A DNA stretch of 64,000 bases from Pullulanibacillus sp. KACC 23026 (GCF_029094525.1 NZ_CP119107.1:1364001-1428000), one strand, 5' to 3'. Numbered from the stretch's first letter, positions 9,191 to 18,507 are shown. Made by a program: numbers and translations. The notes: generated from the letters alone by a model not told the origin.

Positions 9191-9394
9191 TTAAACCCCT
9201 TTTGCGAGGTTGTTAATTAAGATGTCACGCGTCGCTTCATCGGATTGCTGCCAAATGACTTCCATCAGTACGCCAAGACCGGGAAGCATTTTTTCTTGCC
9301 CGTCCTGAATCGCATCCACGATGGTATCACGTAATTGTGACTTATCATTATTATGCAAATTATGAAGGACCGCTCGACGAATATTGATGTCCAT
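9191..9394 (-). CDS. sspI: Small acid-soluble spore protein SspI
   Basis: A 67-residue protein starting MDINIRRAVLHNL with the conserved core DTIVDAIQ and EKMLPGLGVLMEVIWQ, diagnostic of minor SASP family SspI found in the spore core. The ATG at 9394 is chosen over upstream in-frame starts because AGGAGGGT lies directly before it and the family begins here. It is divergent from ysgA, as in B. subtilis, and a forespore-type promoter lies upstream. Confidence 0.93.
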   Translation of the reverse strand: MDINIRRAVLHNLHNNDKSQLRDTIVDAIQDGQEKMLPGLGVLMEVIWQQSDEATRDILINNLAKGV

Positions 9395-9423
9395 TTTAAA
9401 ATACCCTCCTTTACTTTTAGCTT

Positions 9424-9452
9424 TAGTATGAGTAAAAATGATAATATTATGT
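9424..9452 (-). promoter_or_regulatory. Candidate sigma-G promoter of sspI
   Basis: On the minus strand, ACATA and CATACTA are separated by 17 bp. CATACTA fits the sigma-G -10 consensus CATNHTA, and ACATA fits four of five positions of the -35. SASP genes are classical sigma-G targets. Confidence 0.65.
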
Positions 9453-9505
9453 AACAATGAGATTAAGTTCATTCCCGAGGTTTTGGGTACATAAAGGAGA
9501 AAGAC

Positions 9506-10261
9506 ATGAAACGTATTGAATCCGCACAAAATGCCACTTATAAAGAATGGCATAAGCTTGAGCAAAAAAAATGGCGTGACCGAGCAGGACAATTTTTGAT
9601 CGAAGGCCCTCACCTTGTTGAAGAAGCACTTAAAACCAATCAGGTCGTCGCTGTCCTTATCAAGGAAGGCATGCCGAAGCCTTATGAGGAAACAAGGGAT
9701 AAGCCGCCTTTATTTGAGCTTAGTGAAGCTTTATTTAATTCCCTTGTTACAACGGAAACACCGCAGGGAATACTGGCGGTTGTTCAATTAGAAAAGAAGA
9801 CGGTAACATGGGAATCAGGCCGGTTTTTATTAATCGATGCCGTCCAGGACCCCGGTAATTTAGGGACAATGATTCGAACTGCTGATGCGGCGGGTTTTGA
9901 TTATGTTGTCCTCGGTAAAGGAACAGTAGATGCCTATAACGCCAAAACATTAAGATCTGCACAAGGTTCTCATTTTCATATACACCTCTTTTCAGCGGAC
10001 CTCAGTGACGTGATATTAGAGCTGAAACAGCAGGGCATTCAAGTGGTGGGAACCTCGCTTGAGGGTGAATCGATTCTTGACGCATCGCCAAAGAAAGACG
10101 GGAATATGGCACTTCTTGTTGGGAATGAGGGGGCAGGTGTCCAAAGCCGTCTTTTGGAAATGGCTGATTATCAAGTCAAACTGCCTATATATGGACAAGC
10201 TGAATCTTTAAATGTGGCAGTCGCAGCGGGCATTTTAATGTATTGGGCGAGAGGGATCTAG
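9506..10261 (+). CDS. ysgA: TrmH/SpoU-family RNA 2'-O-methyltransferase (YsgA-like)
   Basis: SAM-dependent RNA ribose methyltransferase with the trefoil-knot SPOUT fold. It has an N-terminal substrate-binding domain (about 1-100) and the three SpoU motifs: DAVQDPGNLGTMIRTADAAG, LLVGNEGAGV and SLNVAVAAGILMY. rRNA is the likely target, but the site is unknown. The 251-residue length is normal. It sits between sspI and pheS as in B. subtilis, and AAGGAGAAAG precedes the ATG. Confidence 0.92.
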   Translation: MKRIESAQNATYKEWHKLEQKKWRDRAGQFLIEGPHLVEEALKTNQVVAVLIKEGMPKPYEETRDKPPLFELSEALFNSLVTTETPQGILAVVQLEKKTVTWESGRFLLIDAVQDPGNLGTMIRTADAAGFDYVVLGKGTVDAYNAKTLRSAQGSHFHIHLFSADLSDVILELKQQGIQVVGTSLEGESILDASPKKDGNMALLVGNEGAGVQSRLLEMADYQVKLPIYGQAESLNVAVAAGILMYWARGI

Positions 10262-10273
10262 TCACTTACCCAC

Positions 10274-10302
10274 TTGCATATCTGACGAACATTCTTTATA
10301 CT
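10274..10302 (+). promoter_or_regulatory. Promoter of pheST
   Basis: TTGCAT and TATACT with a 17-bp spacer, immediately downstream of ysgA. Confidence 0.7.
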
Positions 10303-10309
10303 TCTTTTT

Positions 10310-10572
10310 AGATGAATTAAATAGAATTCAAAGCGATGAAGGAAAGTAGTACTTGCACCCATTCGAACAGCCAGGGAGGATGCGCCGGAGACTGAGAGCG
10401 CACTATGTGTCGAAGCAAGGAATTCACTCCAGAGCAGTCTTTTGATTACCAGTTTTTTTATGGAAAAGAAAGCACCGGCAAGCGCCGTTATCTCTAGAAA
10501 GCGAACAGGCATGCCTGTTAAGTTGGGTGGTACCGCGGAAACCCCGTCCCTTGTATGGACGGGGTTTTTGTC
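10310..10572 (+). promoter_or_regulatory. T-box riboswitch (tRNA-Phe) of pheST
   Basis: GGGTGGTACCGCG (10525-10537) is a near-perfect T-box core. A terminator follows in which AAACCCCGTCC pairs with GGACGGGGTTT before a T-run (10539-10569). GAA-TTC-ACTCC places the phenylalanine specifier codon TTC at 10423-10425. The gene order confirms tRNA-Phe as the effector. Confidence 0.93.
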
Positions 10573-10628
10573 GTTCTCTCTTGAGAAATGGAGAGCAGCT
10601 GTTAGGCAATTAAGAGGAGGTCATTAGT

Positions 10629-11666
10629 GTGAAGGATGAATTAGTTCAACTAAAACAAGAAGCCTTAGAGGTTATAGAAGCAGCCCAGGATCTTCAATCG
10701 CTTCAAGCAGCCAAAGTTAAATACCTTGGTAAAAAGGGTTCTCTAACAGATATTTTGCGAGGGATGGGTAAGCTTTCTGCAGAAGAAAGACCTGTGATTG
10801 GACAACTTGCCAATGAAGTCCGTGAAGCGATTCAAAGCACGATTGATGAGAAGGAAACGCGTCTAGAAGAAGAGAAAGTCCGACAAAAGCTGCAAAAGGA
10901 AACGCTCGACGTCACCCTTCCTGGCCGCGCTGTGCGCCAAGGGTCCCGCCATCCTCTTCGTCTTGTCATTGAAGAGATTGAAGATCTATTTATCAGCATG
11001 GGCTATGCGGTTGCTGAAGGTCCAGAAGTCGAGCAGGATTATTATAATTTCGAAGCACTGAATCTGCCGAAGAATCATCCAGCTCGCGACATGCAGGACT
11101 CTTTTTATATTACTGAAGAGCTCTTGCTTAGAACGCACACGTCTCCTGTGCAAGCGAGGACGATGGAGCGGCATCAAGGAAAGGGTCCCGTTAAAATTAT
11201 TTGCCCGGGTAAGGTCTACAGACGAGATAACGACGATGCGACTCACTCTCATCAATTTATGCAAATTGAAGGTCTTTATGTAGATAAGAATGTGACGCTT
11301 AGTGATTTAAAAGGAACTTTAACCGTGTTTGCTCAGAAAATGTTTGGTGAAGATCGCCGCATTCGTTTGCGTCCAAGCTTCTTCCCATTTACAGAGCCGT
11401 CTGTTGAAATGGACATTTCTTGTTTCCACTGCGGCGGCGATGGATGTTCGGTATGTAAGCACACAGGATGGATTGAGATTCTCGGCGCAGGCATGGTGCA
11501 TCCTAACGTACTTCGTATGTCAGGATTTGATCCAGACGTGTACACAGGATTTGCCTTTGGAATGGGTCCTGAACGAATTGCTATGTTAAAGTACGGAATT
11601 GATGATATCCGTCATTTTTATACAAATGATGAGCGCTTTTTGAAGCAGTTTTCACGTTTATCCTAA
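10629..11666 (+). CDS. pheS: Phenylalanyl-tRNA synthetase alpha subunit
   Basis: Catalytic subunit of the (alpha-beta)2 enzyme that charges tRNA-Phe. It has an N-terminal coiled-coil (about 1-85), then class II motif 2 around the [10 protein letters not shown]-FRxx segment and motif 3 [13 protein letters not shown]. The GTG at 10629 follows AAGAGGAGG. The 345-residue length equals that of the Bacillus protein. pheT starts 29 bp downstream in the same operon. Confidence 0.97.
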   Translation: MKDELVQLKQEALEVIEAAQDLQSLQAAKVKYLGKKGSLTDILRGMGKLSAEERPVIGQLANEVREAIQSTIDEKETRLEEEKVRQKLQKETLDVTLPGRAVRQGSRHPLRLVIEEIEDLFISMGYAVAEGPEVEQDYYNFEALNLPKNHPARDMQDSFYITEELLLRTHTSPVQARTMERHQGKGPVKIICPGKVYRRDNDDATHSHQFMQIEGLYVDKNVTLSDLKGTLTVFAQKMFGEDRRIRLRPSFFPFTEPSVEMDISCFHCGGDGCSVCKHTGWIEILGAGMVHPNVLRMSGFDPDVYTGFAFGMGPERIAMLKYGIDDIRHFYTNDERFLKQFSRLS

Positions 11667-11695
11667 AGGTGACTGAAGTAAGAGGAGGAGAATAG

Positions 11696-14119
11696 ATGCA
11701 AGTATCTTATAATTGGCTCAAGGATTATGTTGATTTAACCGATATATCCCCAGAAAAATTAGCGGATCTTATTACTAAAGCGGGCATTGAAGTCGAGCAT
11801 GTTCATTATTTAGGTGAGGGCATTAAAGGAGTAGTCGTCGGTTACGTGGAAAGCTGCACTCTCCATCCTAATGCGGATAAGCTAAATGTTTGTCAAGTTA
11901 ATTTGGGGAGCGAGACGGTTCAAATTATTTGTGGGGCGCCGAATGTAGCGGCAGGCCAGACAGTCGCAGTTGCTAGAGCAGGGGCGGTTCTGCCAGGCCA
12001 TTTTAAAATAAAAAAAGCGAAGCTGCGCGGAGAAGAATCCAATGGTATGATTTGTTCGCTCGGTGAACTGGGTGTTGATCAGAAGCTCGTACCAAAAGAA
12101 TACGCGAATGGCATTTATGTCTTAGATGAAGAAGCGATTGTTGGAGAAGATGCTCTTCCTTACTTGAACTTAGACGATGCTGTTTTAGAACTTGATATTT
12201 TACCTAACAGTGCCCATTGTATGAATATGATCGGGGTGGCCTATGAAGTTGGAGCCATTCTTGACCGACCTGTTCACATTCCAGAGCCAATTGTAAAAGA
12301 AAGTGACGTTTCTGCGCATGAGAAAATTCGTGTAAACGTCGACGCGAAGGATGGGGTTCCGTTCTACAGTGTCCGAATGATTGAAGGGGTTAAGATTGGT
12401 CCATCTCCGCGTTGGCTGCAAAACCGGTTGATCGCTTGCGGAATTCGTCCAATAAGCAATGTCGTTGATATTACAAACTATGTCATGCTCGAGTATGGCC
12501 AACCGCTTCATGCGTTTGATTTTCGCGATTTTGGAACCGATGAGGTCGTCGTTCGAAAGGCTCAGCCAAATGAAAAGATGGTCACCTTAGATGACCAAGA
12601 ACGTGATCTTGAAGAATATGACCTTTTAATAACCAACGGAGAACGGCCGATGGGGCTTGCAGGTGTCATGGGTGGAGCCAATTCTGAAGTGAAACCGAAT
12701 ACGGAAACGATTCTGTTGGAGTCCGCCATTTTTGATTCACGCACAATCCGCAAAACCTCAACACGCTTGCAGCTTCGTACCGATGCCAGCTCCCGTTATG
12801 AAAAAGGGATCGACCGCAATCGAGCCGTACCGGCGGCTAATCGTGCGGCGGAGCTCATGTCCCTGTATGCAAATGGTACGGTTTTAAAAGGTGTGGTTCA
12901 TGAAGGCGATGTAGAAGTACCGCCAACACGAATTGAGCTCCCTGTGCAAAAAATTAATCAAGTTCTTGGTACGGACCTAGAGACGGATGTGATCGTTTCC
13001 GTGTTAAAACGCTTAGGCTTTGGGGTCACTCTTAACGGCGAATTGTTGTCCGTTGAAGTCCCGGCTCGTCGTCCGGATGTCATCATTCCTGAAGATTTGG
13101 TGGAAGAGGTTGGTCGGATTTATGGCTATGACCACGTCCCGGCAACCTTGCCAAAAGGCACTTCAGCAGAAGCGGGATTAAATCCTTACCAAGTCAAAAG
13201 ACGTCAGGTTGAACGATACATGACTGGAGCAGGTTTGAGCCAAGCGGTTACCTATTCCTTGACATCTGAAGAGCGTTTAGAGATGATCGCTCCTTTAAAA
13301 GGCGAAGGCGTGGCGGCGGTTCGACTTGCTATGCCGATGTCAGAGGATCGCAATGTTCTGCGCAAAAGCCTCCTCCCAGAGCTCTTACAGGCGGTCACCT
13401 ATCATTTAAATCGACAAATGCCAAACGTATTCTTATATGAAATGGGCCATGTCTTCATTAAAAATGAAGGAGAGGCCAACTTGCCTGACGAAAGAGAGTA
13501 TCTCTCCGGTGCCTTAACAGGTATTTGGGAGCAAGGCGGCTGGCAAGGACCGAGTCAAAAGGTTGATTTTTATGTGGCAAAAGGGGTTTTAGATGGGCTG
13601 TTTGAGAGACTCGGTGTCGCTTCACAGATCGCTTATCAACCAACTGAGCATAAAGGTCTGCATCCTGGAAGAACGGCCTCTATTCTGCTTGGAGAGACAG
13701 CGATTGGGATCATTGGACAAGTTCACCCAGAGCTTCAGTCTGAATGGGACTTAAACGATACAGTCGTGTACGAATGTGATCTAACGGCCTTGTTGGAGGC
13801 GGAACTCGAGCCGCTAACCTTTGTCAGCCTACCGCGTTATCCATCTATCACTCGGGATATTGCGCTAGTTGTCGAGGAATCGGTGCAAGCGGGAGTCCTT
13901 CGCGAAACGATCCTGAATGCTGGAGGAGACCTGTTAAAAGAAGCGACCTTATTCGATCTGTATAAGGGTGAGCATTTGGAACCAGGGAAGAAATCACTTG
14001 CCTACTCTTTGAGATACTACAACCCAGAAAAAACTTTGACAGACGAAGAAGTCACAGCGGTTCATGAGAAAGTTCTTCAAGCGGTTTACCAAGCATTTGG
14101 AGCCACTTTAAGAGGTTAA
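11696..14119 (+). CDS. pheT: Phenylalanyl-tRNA synthetase beta subunit
   Basis: Large non-catalytic subunit that binds and edits tRNA-Phe. Domain order from N to C: an EMAP-II-like tRNA-binding fold (about 40-155, with HPNADKLNVCQV), B3/B4 editing module, B5 domain, a degenerate synthetase core, and the C-terminal ferredoxin-like anticodon-binding domain (about 715-807, starting near PRYPSITRDIALVV). At 807 residues it is full length. AGAGGAGGAG precedes the ATG. It forms the end of the T-box-controlled operon. Confidence 0.97.
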   Translation: MQVSYNWLKDYVDLTDISPEKLADLITKAGIEVEHVHYLGEGIKGVVVGYVESCTLHPNADKLNVCQVNLGSETVQIICGAPNVAAGQTVAVARAGAVLPGHFKIKKAKLRGEESNGMICSLGELGVDQKLVPKEYANGIYVLDEEAIVGEDALPYLNLDDAVLELDILPNSAHCMNMIGVAYEVGAILDRPVHIPEPIVKESDVSAHEKIRVNVDAKDGVPFYSVRMIEGVKIGPSPRWLQNRLIACGIRPISNVVDITNYVMLEYGQPLHAFDFRDFGTDEVVVRKAQPNEKMVTLDDQERDLEEYDLLITNGERPMGLAGVMGGANSEVKPNTETILLESAIFDSRTIRKTSTRLQLRTDASSRYEKGIDRNRAVPAANRAAELMSLYANGTVLKGVVHEGDVEVPPTRIELPVQKINQVLGTDLETDVIVSVLKRLGFGVTLNGELLSVEVPARRPDVIIPEDLVEEVGRIYGYDHVPATLPKGTSAEAGLNPYQVKRRQVERYMTGAGLSQAVTYSLTSEERLEMIAPLKGEGVAAVRLAMPMSEDRNVLRKSLLPELLQAVTYHLNRQMPNVFLYEMGHVFIKNEGEANLPDEREYLSGALTGIWEQGGWQGPSQKVDFYVAKGVLDGLFERLGVASQIAYQPTEHKGLHPGRTASILLGETAIGIIGQVHPELQSEWDLNDTVVYECDLTALLEAELEPLTFVSLPRYPSITRDIALVVEESVQAGVLRETILNAGGDLLKEATLFDLYKGEHLEPGKKSLAYSLRYYNPEKTLTDEEVTAVHEKVLQAVYQAFGATLRG

Positions 14120-14176
14120 AACTCCCACAGTATTAGGTTCGATTTTGGGAGAGACAACTTAAACTAACAGTATGGG

Positions 14177-14224
14177 GGATGCTTTTCGGGACACCGATTA
14201 GCATCCTTCTTTTTTTTTTTTTTT
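14177..14224 (+). terminator. Terminator of pheST
   Basis: GGATGCT pairs with AGCATCC over a 16-nt loop, and a very long T-tract follows. Confidence 0.8.
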
Positions 14225-14398
14225 GGATTAACTTTTTAGCTAATTGGCATCGGGTCAAACATTATGATCTTTGTGCGAATCGGCGTGCTAGAGGCTGGGA
14301 CAGAAGTAGTTTGCGAATAGAAAAAACCGAACTTATTCACACCTTTTAAAGTGAGGGGGGCGGTTTTTCATTTATAAGTTAAGTCCTTTATGAAACGC

Positions 14399-14513
14399 TA
14401 GTCAAAATCCGCCGCTTTCCGCGGACATGGCCCAAGCCTCCTCAGCAAGGAAAAGCTTGCTTGCGGGGTCTTCGGACACGTGCTGTCCCGCAGGAGTCTC
14501 CGTATTTTGACTA
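14399..14513. repeat. 115-bp dispersed repeat element with terminal inverted repeats
   Basis: The element begins TAGTCAAAAT and ends with its exact reverse complement ATTTTGACTA. Inside are GC-rich segments (CCGCTTTCCGCGG, GCCTCCTCAGC, TGCGGGGTCTTC, CCCGCAGGAGTCTCCG) of a type that recurs in many Bacillales genomes as an intergenic repeat. It has no coding capacity. It lies in the 14225-15198 gene-free gap, which also contains a GAGGCTGGGACAGAA-type dispersed sequence near 14290. Confidence 0.65.
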
Positions 14514-14582
14514 CGCTTCTTATTTGTTTTATTTTCATAAAAGGCAATCGATTACCTCTTTCATTAAATGGCTAAAGCGAAC

Positions 14583-14785
14583 TTTCTAAATAAGCGGAGA
14601 AATTCCGCTTATTTAGAAATCAACATCCAAAATAGCTAAAATAGACGGAAAAATTCCGACTATTGACTCGAGAAACATGAAAATGGGTCATTTCTTTTTG
14701 TTTAAACGGAAAAACTCCGCTTATTTACGACGAACTGAACGCTACTTTGGTTGATAACGGAAAAATCTCCGCTTATTTCAACGAT
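14583..14785. repeat. Cluster of four short hairpin repeats
   Basis: The first copy (14583-14619) is a perfect 16-bp inverted repeat, TTTCTAAATAAGCGGA, around GAAAT. Degenerate copies of the motif CGGAAAAA-TCCGCTTATTT follow at about 14640-14664, 14704-14727 and 14757-14780. They are evenly scattered and AT-rich outside the GCGGA core. No gene overlaps them. Confidence 0.65.
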
Positions 14786-15030
14786 CACAGGTGACTCTAA
14801 AATTTCTTGTTAACCATGACAGTCCATTTTTTACTTTAAGAACCATTTTTTAACAAAGTCTTCGATAATCTAACTTTTATTTTAACCTATATATCCAAAT
14901 GCCTTGGTAATCACCCTGCCTTTCCTTGCTCAATCACTGGTTAATTCACACACCGCCAATAATTATTTTCACCCATGTAAATTAAACTGTGATTTGAAAT
15001 GGTCAATAAACATTGATATTACAATAAACG

Positions 15031-15042
15031 TCGCACGTGCGA
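15031..15042. promoter_or_regulatory. 12-bp perfect palindrome, possible operator
   Basis: TCGCACGTGCGA, flanked by ATAAA and TTTAT, is the only regulatory-looking site before the small membrane-protein genes. The regulator is unknown. Confidence 0.3.
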
Positions 15043-15198
15043 TTTATCTTGATAGTTAATGGTTTGCACCTCTGAAGTGAACCCAATTCCAATCGTGTAT
15101 CCATTATCTGATTTTTCTAGTGGTTTTGGAATTTAATGTTAAAGTTATAAATGTTAAACTTATATTAGAGTCTAAGAACCTAGTTTGGGGGTATGTAA

Positions 15199-15492
15199 AT
15201 GCCAACTTGTAAGAAATGTCACCATAAATGGACTTGGGCAGATACAATTCAAAGGACATTCAAGAAGAAAAAGGCATGTCCTTATTGCGGGGAAATCCAG
15301 TATACGTCTTTTAAATCTTCTCAACGTATGACTTGGTACGGGTTAATGATTCCAATTGTACTTATTGTTATTTCTTTGTTCAGTTTGCCAACAGTTATAG
15401 GAATTATTGTCTCTGCGATTATTATTGTGATAGGTTTCTTAACGCAACCGTTTCTGACAACTTTAAGTAACAAAGAGGAATTTCCTGAATGA
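15199..15492 (+). CDS. Small zinc-ribbon membrane protein (CxxC-20-CxxC type)
   Basis: The 97-residue protein has two CxxC knuckles, CKKC at 4-7 and CPYC at 27-30, separated by a basic linker, then two hydrophobic helices (about 47-65 and 67-86). This is the layout of the Firmicutes CxxC-20-CxxC family, whose function is unknown. GGGGGT lies upstream of the ATG. It stands alone in an accessory patch that breaks the conserved pheT-rnhC neighbourhood. Confidence 0.75.
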   Translation: MPTCKKCHHKWTWADTIQRTFKKKKACPYCGEIQYTSFKSSQRMTWYGLMIPIVLIVISLFSLPTVIGIIVSAIIIVIGFLTQPFLTTLSNKEEFPE

Positions 15493-15622
15493 TATAAAGA
15501 AACTCTTAATCAGTTAACGCTAACCTAGCTTGTGTTGAACAAGGTTTTTGCCGTCGTTTATAACAAGTAACGGTTCCAGGATTGAAAAAAGTCATTAATC
15601 ATAAGAAAGAGGGAGTTATGCG

Positions 15623-16114
15623 ATGGGAGGAATGGCACAAATTGTACTAAGTAACTTTTTGTTCTTTGCTATGGTAGTTATTATTATCATATACGTCTTA
15701 TACTTGTTAATAAAAAGAGTAGTTGAAAAAAACGACGGGGATTATAGTTCAGAGGCAAAAGAGGGGAACAGAGAACCCTTTTTGAGGAAATTAATTTTCA
15801 CCTTTTTATATTCGGCACTGACTAGTTGTTTAATCTACCTAGTGGATAGCGACAAAACAGGCGCAATGATCTCTTTTGTTGTATTTTTCATCTTCGGATT
15901 ACTAATACCAAAGAGACCACGAAAACCAAATTCCAGTCTATCAAGGATTATTTCCATTGTTTTTTTATTAGGTTTAGTTGTTTTAACCGTGTTATGGGAT
16001 GCCAGTATCAGTGTTAAAGTTTGGGCTTGGTTGATTTTATTCATAATGTACTTACTTGAAAAAATTGAAATGAAGTATTTTATCTCGGATAATACGAACG
16101 GTCAGGATTTATAA
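15623..16114 (+). CDS. Hypothetical multi-pass membrane protein
   Basis: The 163-residue protein has an N-terminal transmembrane helix (about 7-28), a charged cytoplasmic-type loop (30-52), and three or four further helices (about 55-70, 76-92, 110-125, 131-147). I recognise no family. GAAAGAGGGAG precedes the ATG. It lies 130 bp after the zinc-ribbon gene and 96 bp before a still smaller membrane gene; all three point the same way and may form one unit. Confidence 0.65.
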   Translation: MGGMAQIVLSNFLFFAMVVIIIIYVLYLLIKRVVEKNDGDYSSEAKEGNREPFLRKLIFTFLYSALTSCLIYLVDSDKTGAMISFVVFFIFGLLIPKRPRKPNSSLSRIISIVFLLGLVVLTVLWDASISVKVWAWLILFIMYLLEKIEMKYFISDNTNGQDL

Positions 16115-16210
16115 GTTTATTGAACGGAAGCTATTGAAGAATAGTTTAAAATTTCCGCACCTTTTCTGATTGCTAACGGTCAATGGAAGAAGCTAAGGAG
16201 GGGGACATGG

Positions 16211-16387
16211 ATGACTTCAAAACTAATGAAAGAGATTTTACAATTCCTTATTGGAGCTATTATTTCGTGCTCTATTTTTGGAATATTAGGATTTATATTG
16301 TTTAAGCACGTTGACTGGGAGCTTTTTATAGTCTATATACTTGCGGGTATATTGTCTAGATACGTGATGATGAAAAGAAACTCTTAG
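16211..16387 (+). CDS. Hypothetical 58-residue membrane protein
   Basis: Starting at ATG 16211, the frame encodes two hydrophobic helices (about 9-31 and 36-50) with a basic C-terminus YVMMKRNS. AAGGAGGGGGA lies ideally 6-8 bp upstream, which strongly supports translation. A perfect 13-bp stem terminator follows 13 bp after the stop. No family is recognised. Confidence 0.65.
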   Translation: MTSKLMKEILQFLIGAIISCSIFGILGFILFKHVDWELFIVYILAGILSRYVMMKRNS

Positions 16388-16400
16388 AATTGAGTATAAA

Positions 16401-16450
16401 GAATGCTCGTTACGCCTAACTATTTTTAGTGTAACGAGCATTCTCTATTT
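16401..16450 (+). terminator. Terminator of the small membrane-protein genes
   Basis: GAATGCTCGTTAC and GTAACGAGCATTC form a perfect 13-bp stem with a 17-nt loop and a short T-rich tail. Related GTTACGCC/GTTACGGC words recur to about 16625 in the gene-free stretch before nsrR. Confidence 0.65.
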
Positions 16451-16667
16451 ATTGATTTTGAGGCCAATTTGAAGAATAGAGGTAACGGCGAAACGCTATT
16501 TTCGAGGATGAGGGTCAATTTGGACTGTTTTTTGAATATTAGTGAATTCTGGTTACGCCGAACTTCACAAAGGGCCCGTTTAGAGAGGAATAACGAAGCC
16601 TCGTTACGGCTAACTCCTCGAGTGTTCCCAAGATTCCAATCTGTTAGTCCAACGAGACAGTCGCTTT

Positions 16668-17105
16668 TTAACCCTGAAAAAGCAAAGGCTGCAGAGCTTG
16701 TTTATTAGCTAAAATGTCTTTTAAGGTATAGCGGTCTAACACGTTTAGATAAGCATCCAATGCTTCATGCAGGATGCCTTTTAGCAAACAAATCGAACTG
16801 ATTCGACAGGCGTTATCCTTATGGGCAAAGCACTCTACGATGTGGAAATCTTCTTCTGTTTGTCTGACCACCCAGCCAATATTAATTTGTTCCGGGTCTT
16901 GTTTGAGACGAATGCCTCCACCGCGGCCGCGAATGGTTTCAATTAAGTCTAATTTGCCGAGATGATGGACCACTTTTGTCAAATGATTTTTCGAAAGATG
17001 GTAAATCGAAGCAACGTCTTGTATTTGAACTAGCTCTCCTTTATCCAGAGCACCAAGAAAAAGGAGGACTCTTAATGAATAATCCGTGTATTGGGTAAGC
17101 TTCAT
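16668..17105 (-). CDS. nsrR: Rrf2-family nitric oxide-sensing repressor NsrR
   Basis: The 145-residue winged-helix regulator begins MKLTQYTDYSLRVLLFL and has the three iron-sulfur cysteines of NsrR at C92, C100 and C106 (ECF...C...C pattern). NsrR holds an Fe-S cluster that nitric oxide destroys, releasing DNA. It is divergent from hmp, its best known target, and a palindrome suited to NsrR lies before hmp. AAGGAGCTG precedes the ATG. The neighbour makes NsrR a better call than IscR or CymR. Confidence 0.9.
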   Translation of the reverse strand: MKLTQYTDYSLRVLLFLGALDKGELVQIQDVASIYHLSKNHLTKVVHHLGKLDLIETIRGRGGGIRLKQDPEQINIGWVVRQTEEDFHIVECFAHKDNACRISSICLLKGILHEALDAYLNVLDRYTLKDILANKQALQPLLFQG

Positions 17106-17221
17106 GTCTTTTCAGCTCCTTATTCCTACCTATCTTAAGTATAACGGAATCTCTATTATAGCTCTATTTTCCCATTCTTTGTTAACCGTTTTGTCATAAG
17201 ATGGTCAAGGCTTTGTCATAA

Positions 17222-17245
17222 AAGATGTATTTAAAATACATCTTT
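17222..17245. promoter_or_regulatory. NsrR-type operator upstream of hmp
   Basis: AAGATGTATTT and AAATACATCTT form a near-perfect dyad of the form bound by NsrR in Bacillus. It lies 41-65 bp before the hmp ATG, overlapping the likely promoter. A direct repeat TTTGTCATAA at about 17190 and 17211 lies just upstream. Confidence 0.75.
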
Positions 17246-17286
17246 TAGAGGTATAGTTATCTTAGACGAAATCAGGAGGGATATCC

Positions 17287-18507
17287 ATGTTAAGTCAAGA
17301 AACGATTTCAATTATTAAATCAACTGTACCAGTGCTAGAAAAGTATGGCCAAGATATTACGAAAAGGTTTTATCAAAGACTCTTTGAAAACTATCCTGAA
17401 TTAAAGAATATATTTAATCAGACCAATCAAAGGAAATCAAGTCAGCAACAAGCACTTGCTAACATGGTCTATCAAGCGGCCAAGCATATTGATCGATTGA
17501 ATGATTTGAGTGAAGAGGCCTTGGTTGTGGCTCATAAGCATGTCTCTATTGGCATCCGCCCAGACCAGTATCCAATTGTTGGTGAACAATTACTTGGAGC
17601 AATCAAAGATATTTTGGGTGACGCAGCAACGGATACGATCCTTAATGCTTGGGCTGAAGCCTACGGTGTGATTGCTCAGTTATTTATCGATATCGAAACA
17701 CAAATGCGAGAGGCTAATCTGCAAAAGGGAGCTTGGGATGGGTATAAAGAGTTTGTTGTTGCTAATAAAATACAAGAGTCCGATGGGATTACCTCTTTCT
17801 ATTTGAAACCAGCAGACGGGCAACAAGTCCCTGTCTATTCTCCAGGACAATATATAAGTGTTAAGGTGAAGCCAGAAGGGGAATCGCACACCCATATCCG
17901 CCAATATAGTCTTTCGGATGCTTATACATCTGACTTTTACCGAATTAGTGTGAAAAAAGAGGAAGGACGACATGCCTTACCAGAGGGGATTGTCTCCAAT
18001 TATCTTCATGATGAGATCGAAGAAGGACAGCGATTGCTTGTAAGTGCTCCTCAGGGGAAATTTACACTCGAACTTGATAATAAAAAGCCGATTGTGATCT
18101 TAAGCGGCGGTGTTGGTCTCACCCCAGTCACAAGTATGGTGAAAACTTGGCATGAAAAAGGGGGAGAGCAGCCAATCACTTGGATTCATGCAGCAATCAA
18201 TGGACGGGCTCATGCTCTAAAAGATGAAATGCAGACCATGGCAAAAGAGAATCCAAATTTAACACTTTATACGATCTATGAGAACCCAACCCTAGAAGAT
18301 CAACGTGAGCAAGCATACGATAAAGAAGGACGACTGGATATGGATTGGTTGAAAGGGATTCTTCCATCCAAGGATGCAGAGTTTTACTTCTGCGGCCCAG
18401 AGCCATTTATGAAGCTGATATATAATGACCTATTAAATTGGGGCGTGCCTGAAGCCTCTTTGCACTTTGAATTCTTCGGACCGACTTCGCAATTAATAGC
18501 AAACTAA
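17287..18507 (+). CDS. hmp: Flavohemoprotein, nitric oxide dioxygenase
   Basis: Converts NO and O2 to nitrate using NAD(P)H. Three modules are visible: a globin domain (about 1-140) with KRFYQRLFENYPELK and the proximal-His segment VVAHKHVSIGI; an FAD-binding domain with RQYSLSDA; and an NAD-binding domain with GGVGLTPVTSMV and FYFCGPEPFM. At 406 residues it is full length. AGGAGGGATATCC precedes the ATG. With the divergent nsrR and the operator between them this forms a complete NO-defence unit. Confidence 0.95.
   Translation: MLSQETISIIKSTVPVLEKYGQDITKRFYQRLFENYPELKNIFNQTNQRKSSQQQALANMVYQAAKHIDRLNDLSEEALVVAHKHVSIGIRPDQYPIVGEQLLGAIKDILGDAATDTILNAWAEAYGVIAQLFIDIETQMREANLQKGAWDGYKEFVVANKIQESDGITSFYLKPADGQQVPVYSPGQYISVKVKPEGESHTHIRQYSLSDAYTSDFYRISVKKEEGRHALPEGIVSNYLHDEIEEGQRLLVSAPQGKFTLELDNKKPIVILSGGVGLTPVTSMVKTWHEKGGEQPITWIHAAINGRAHALKDEMQTMAKENPNLTLYTIYENPTLEDQREQAYDKEGRLDMDWLKGILPSKDAEFYFCGPEPFMKLIYNDLLNWGVPEASLHFEFFGPTSQLIAN

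Noticed and set aside
16469-16708. 79-codon plus-strand frame before nsrR
   Set aside because: No ribosome site, runs into the end of nsrR on the other strand, and overlaps the repeat words described there.
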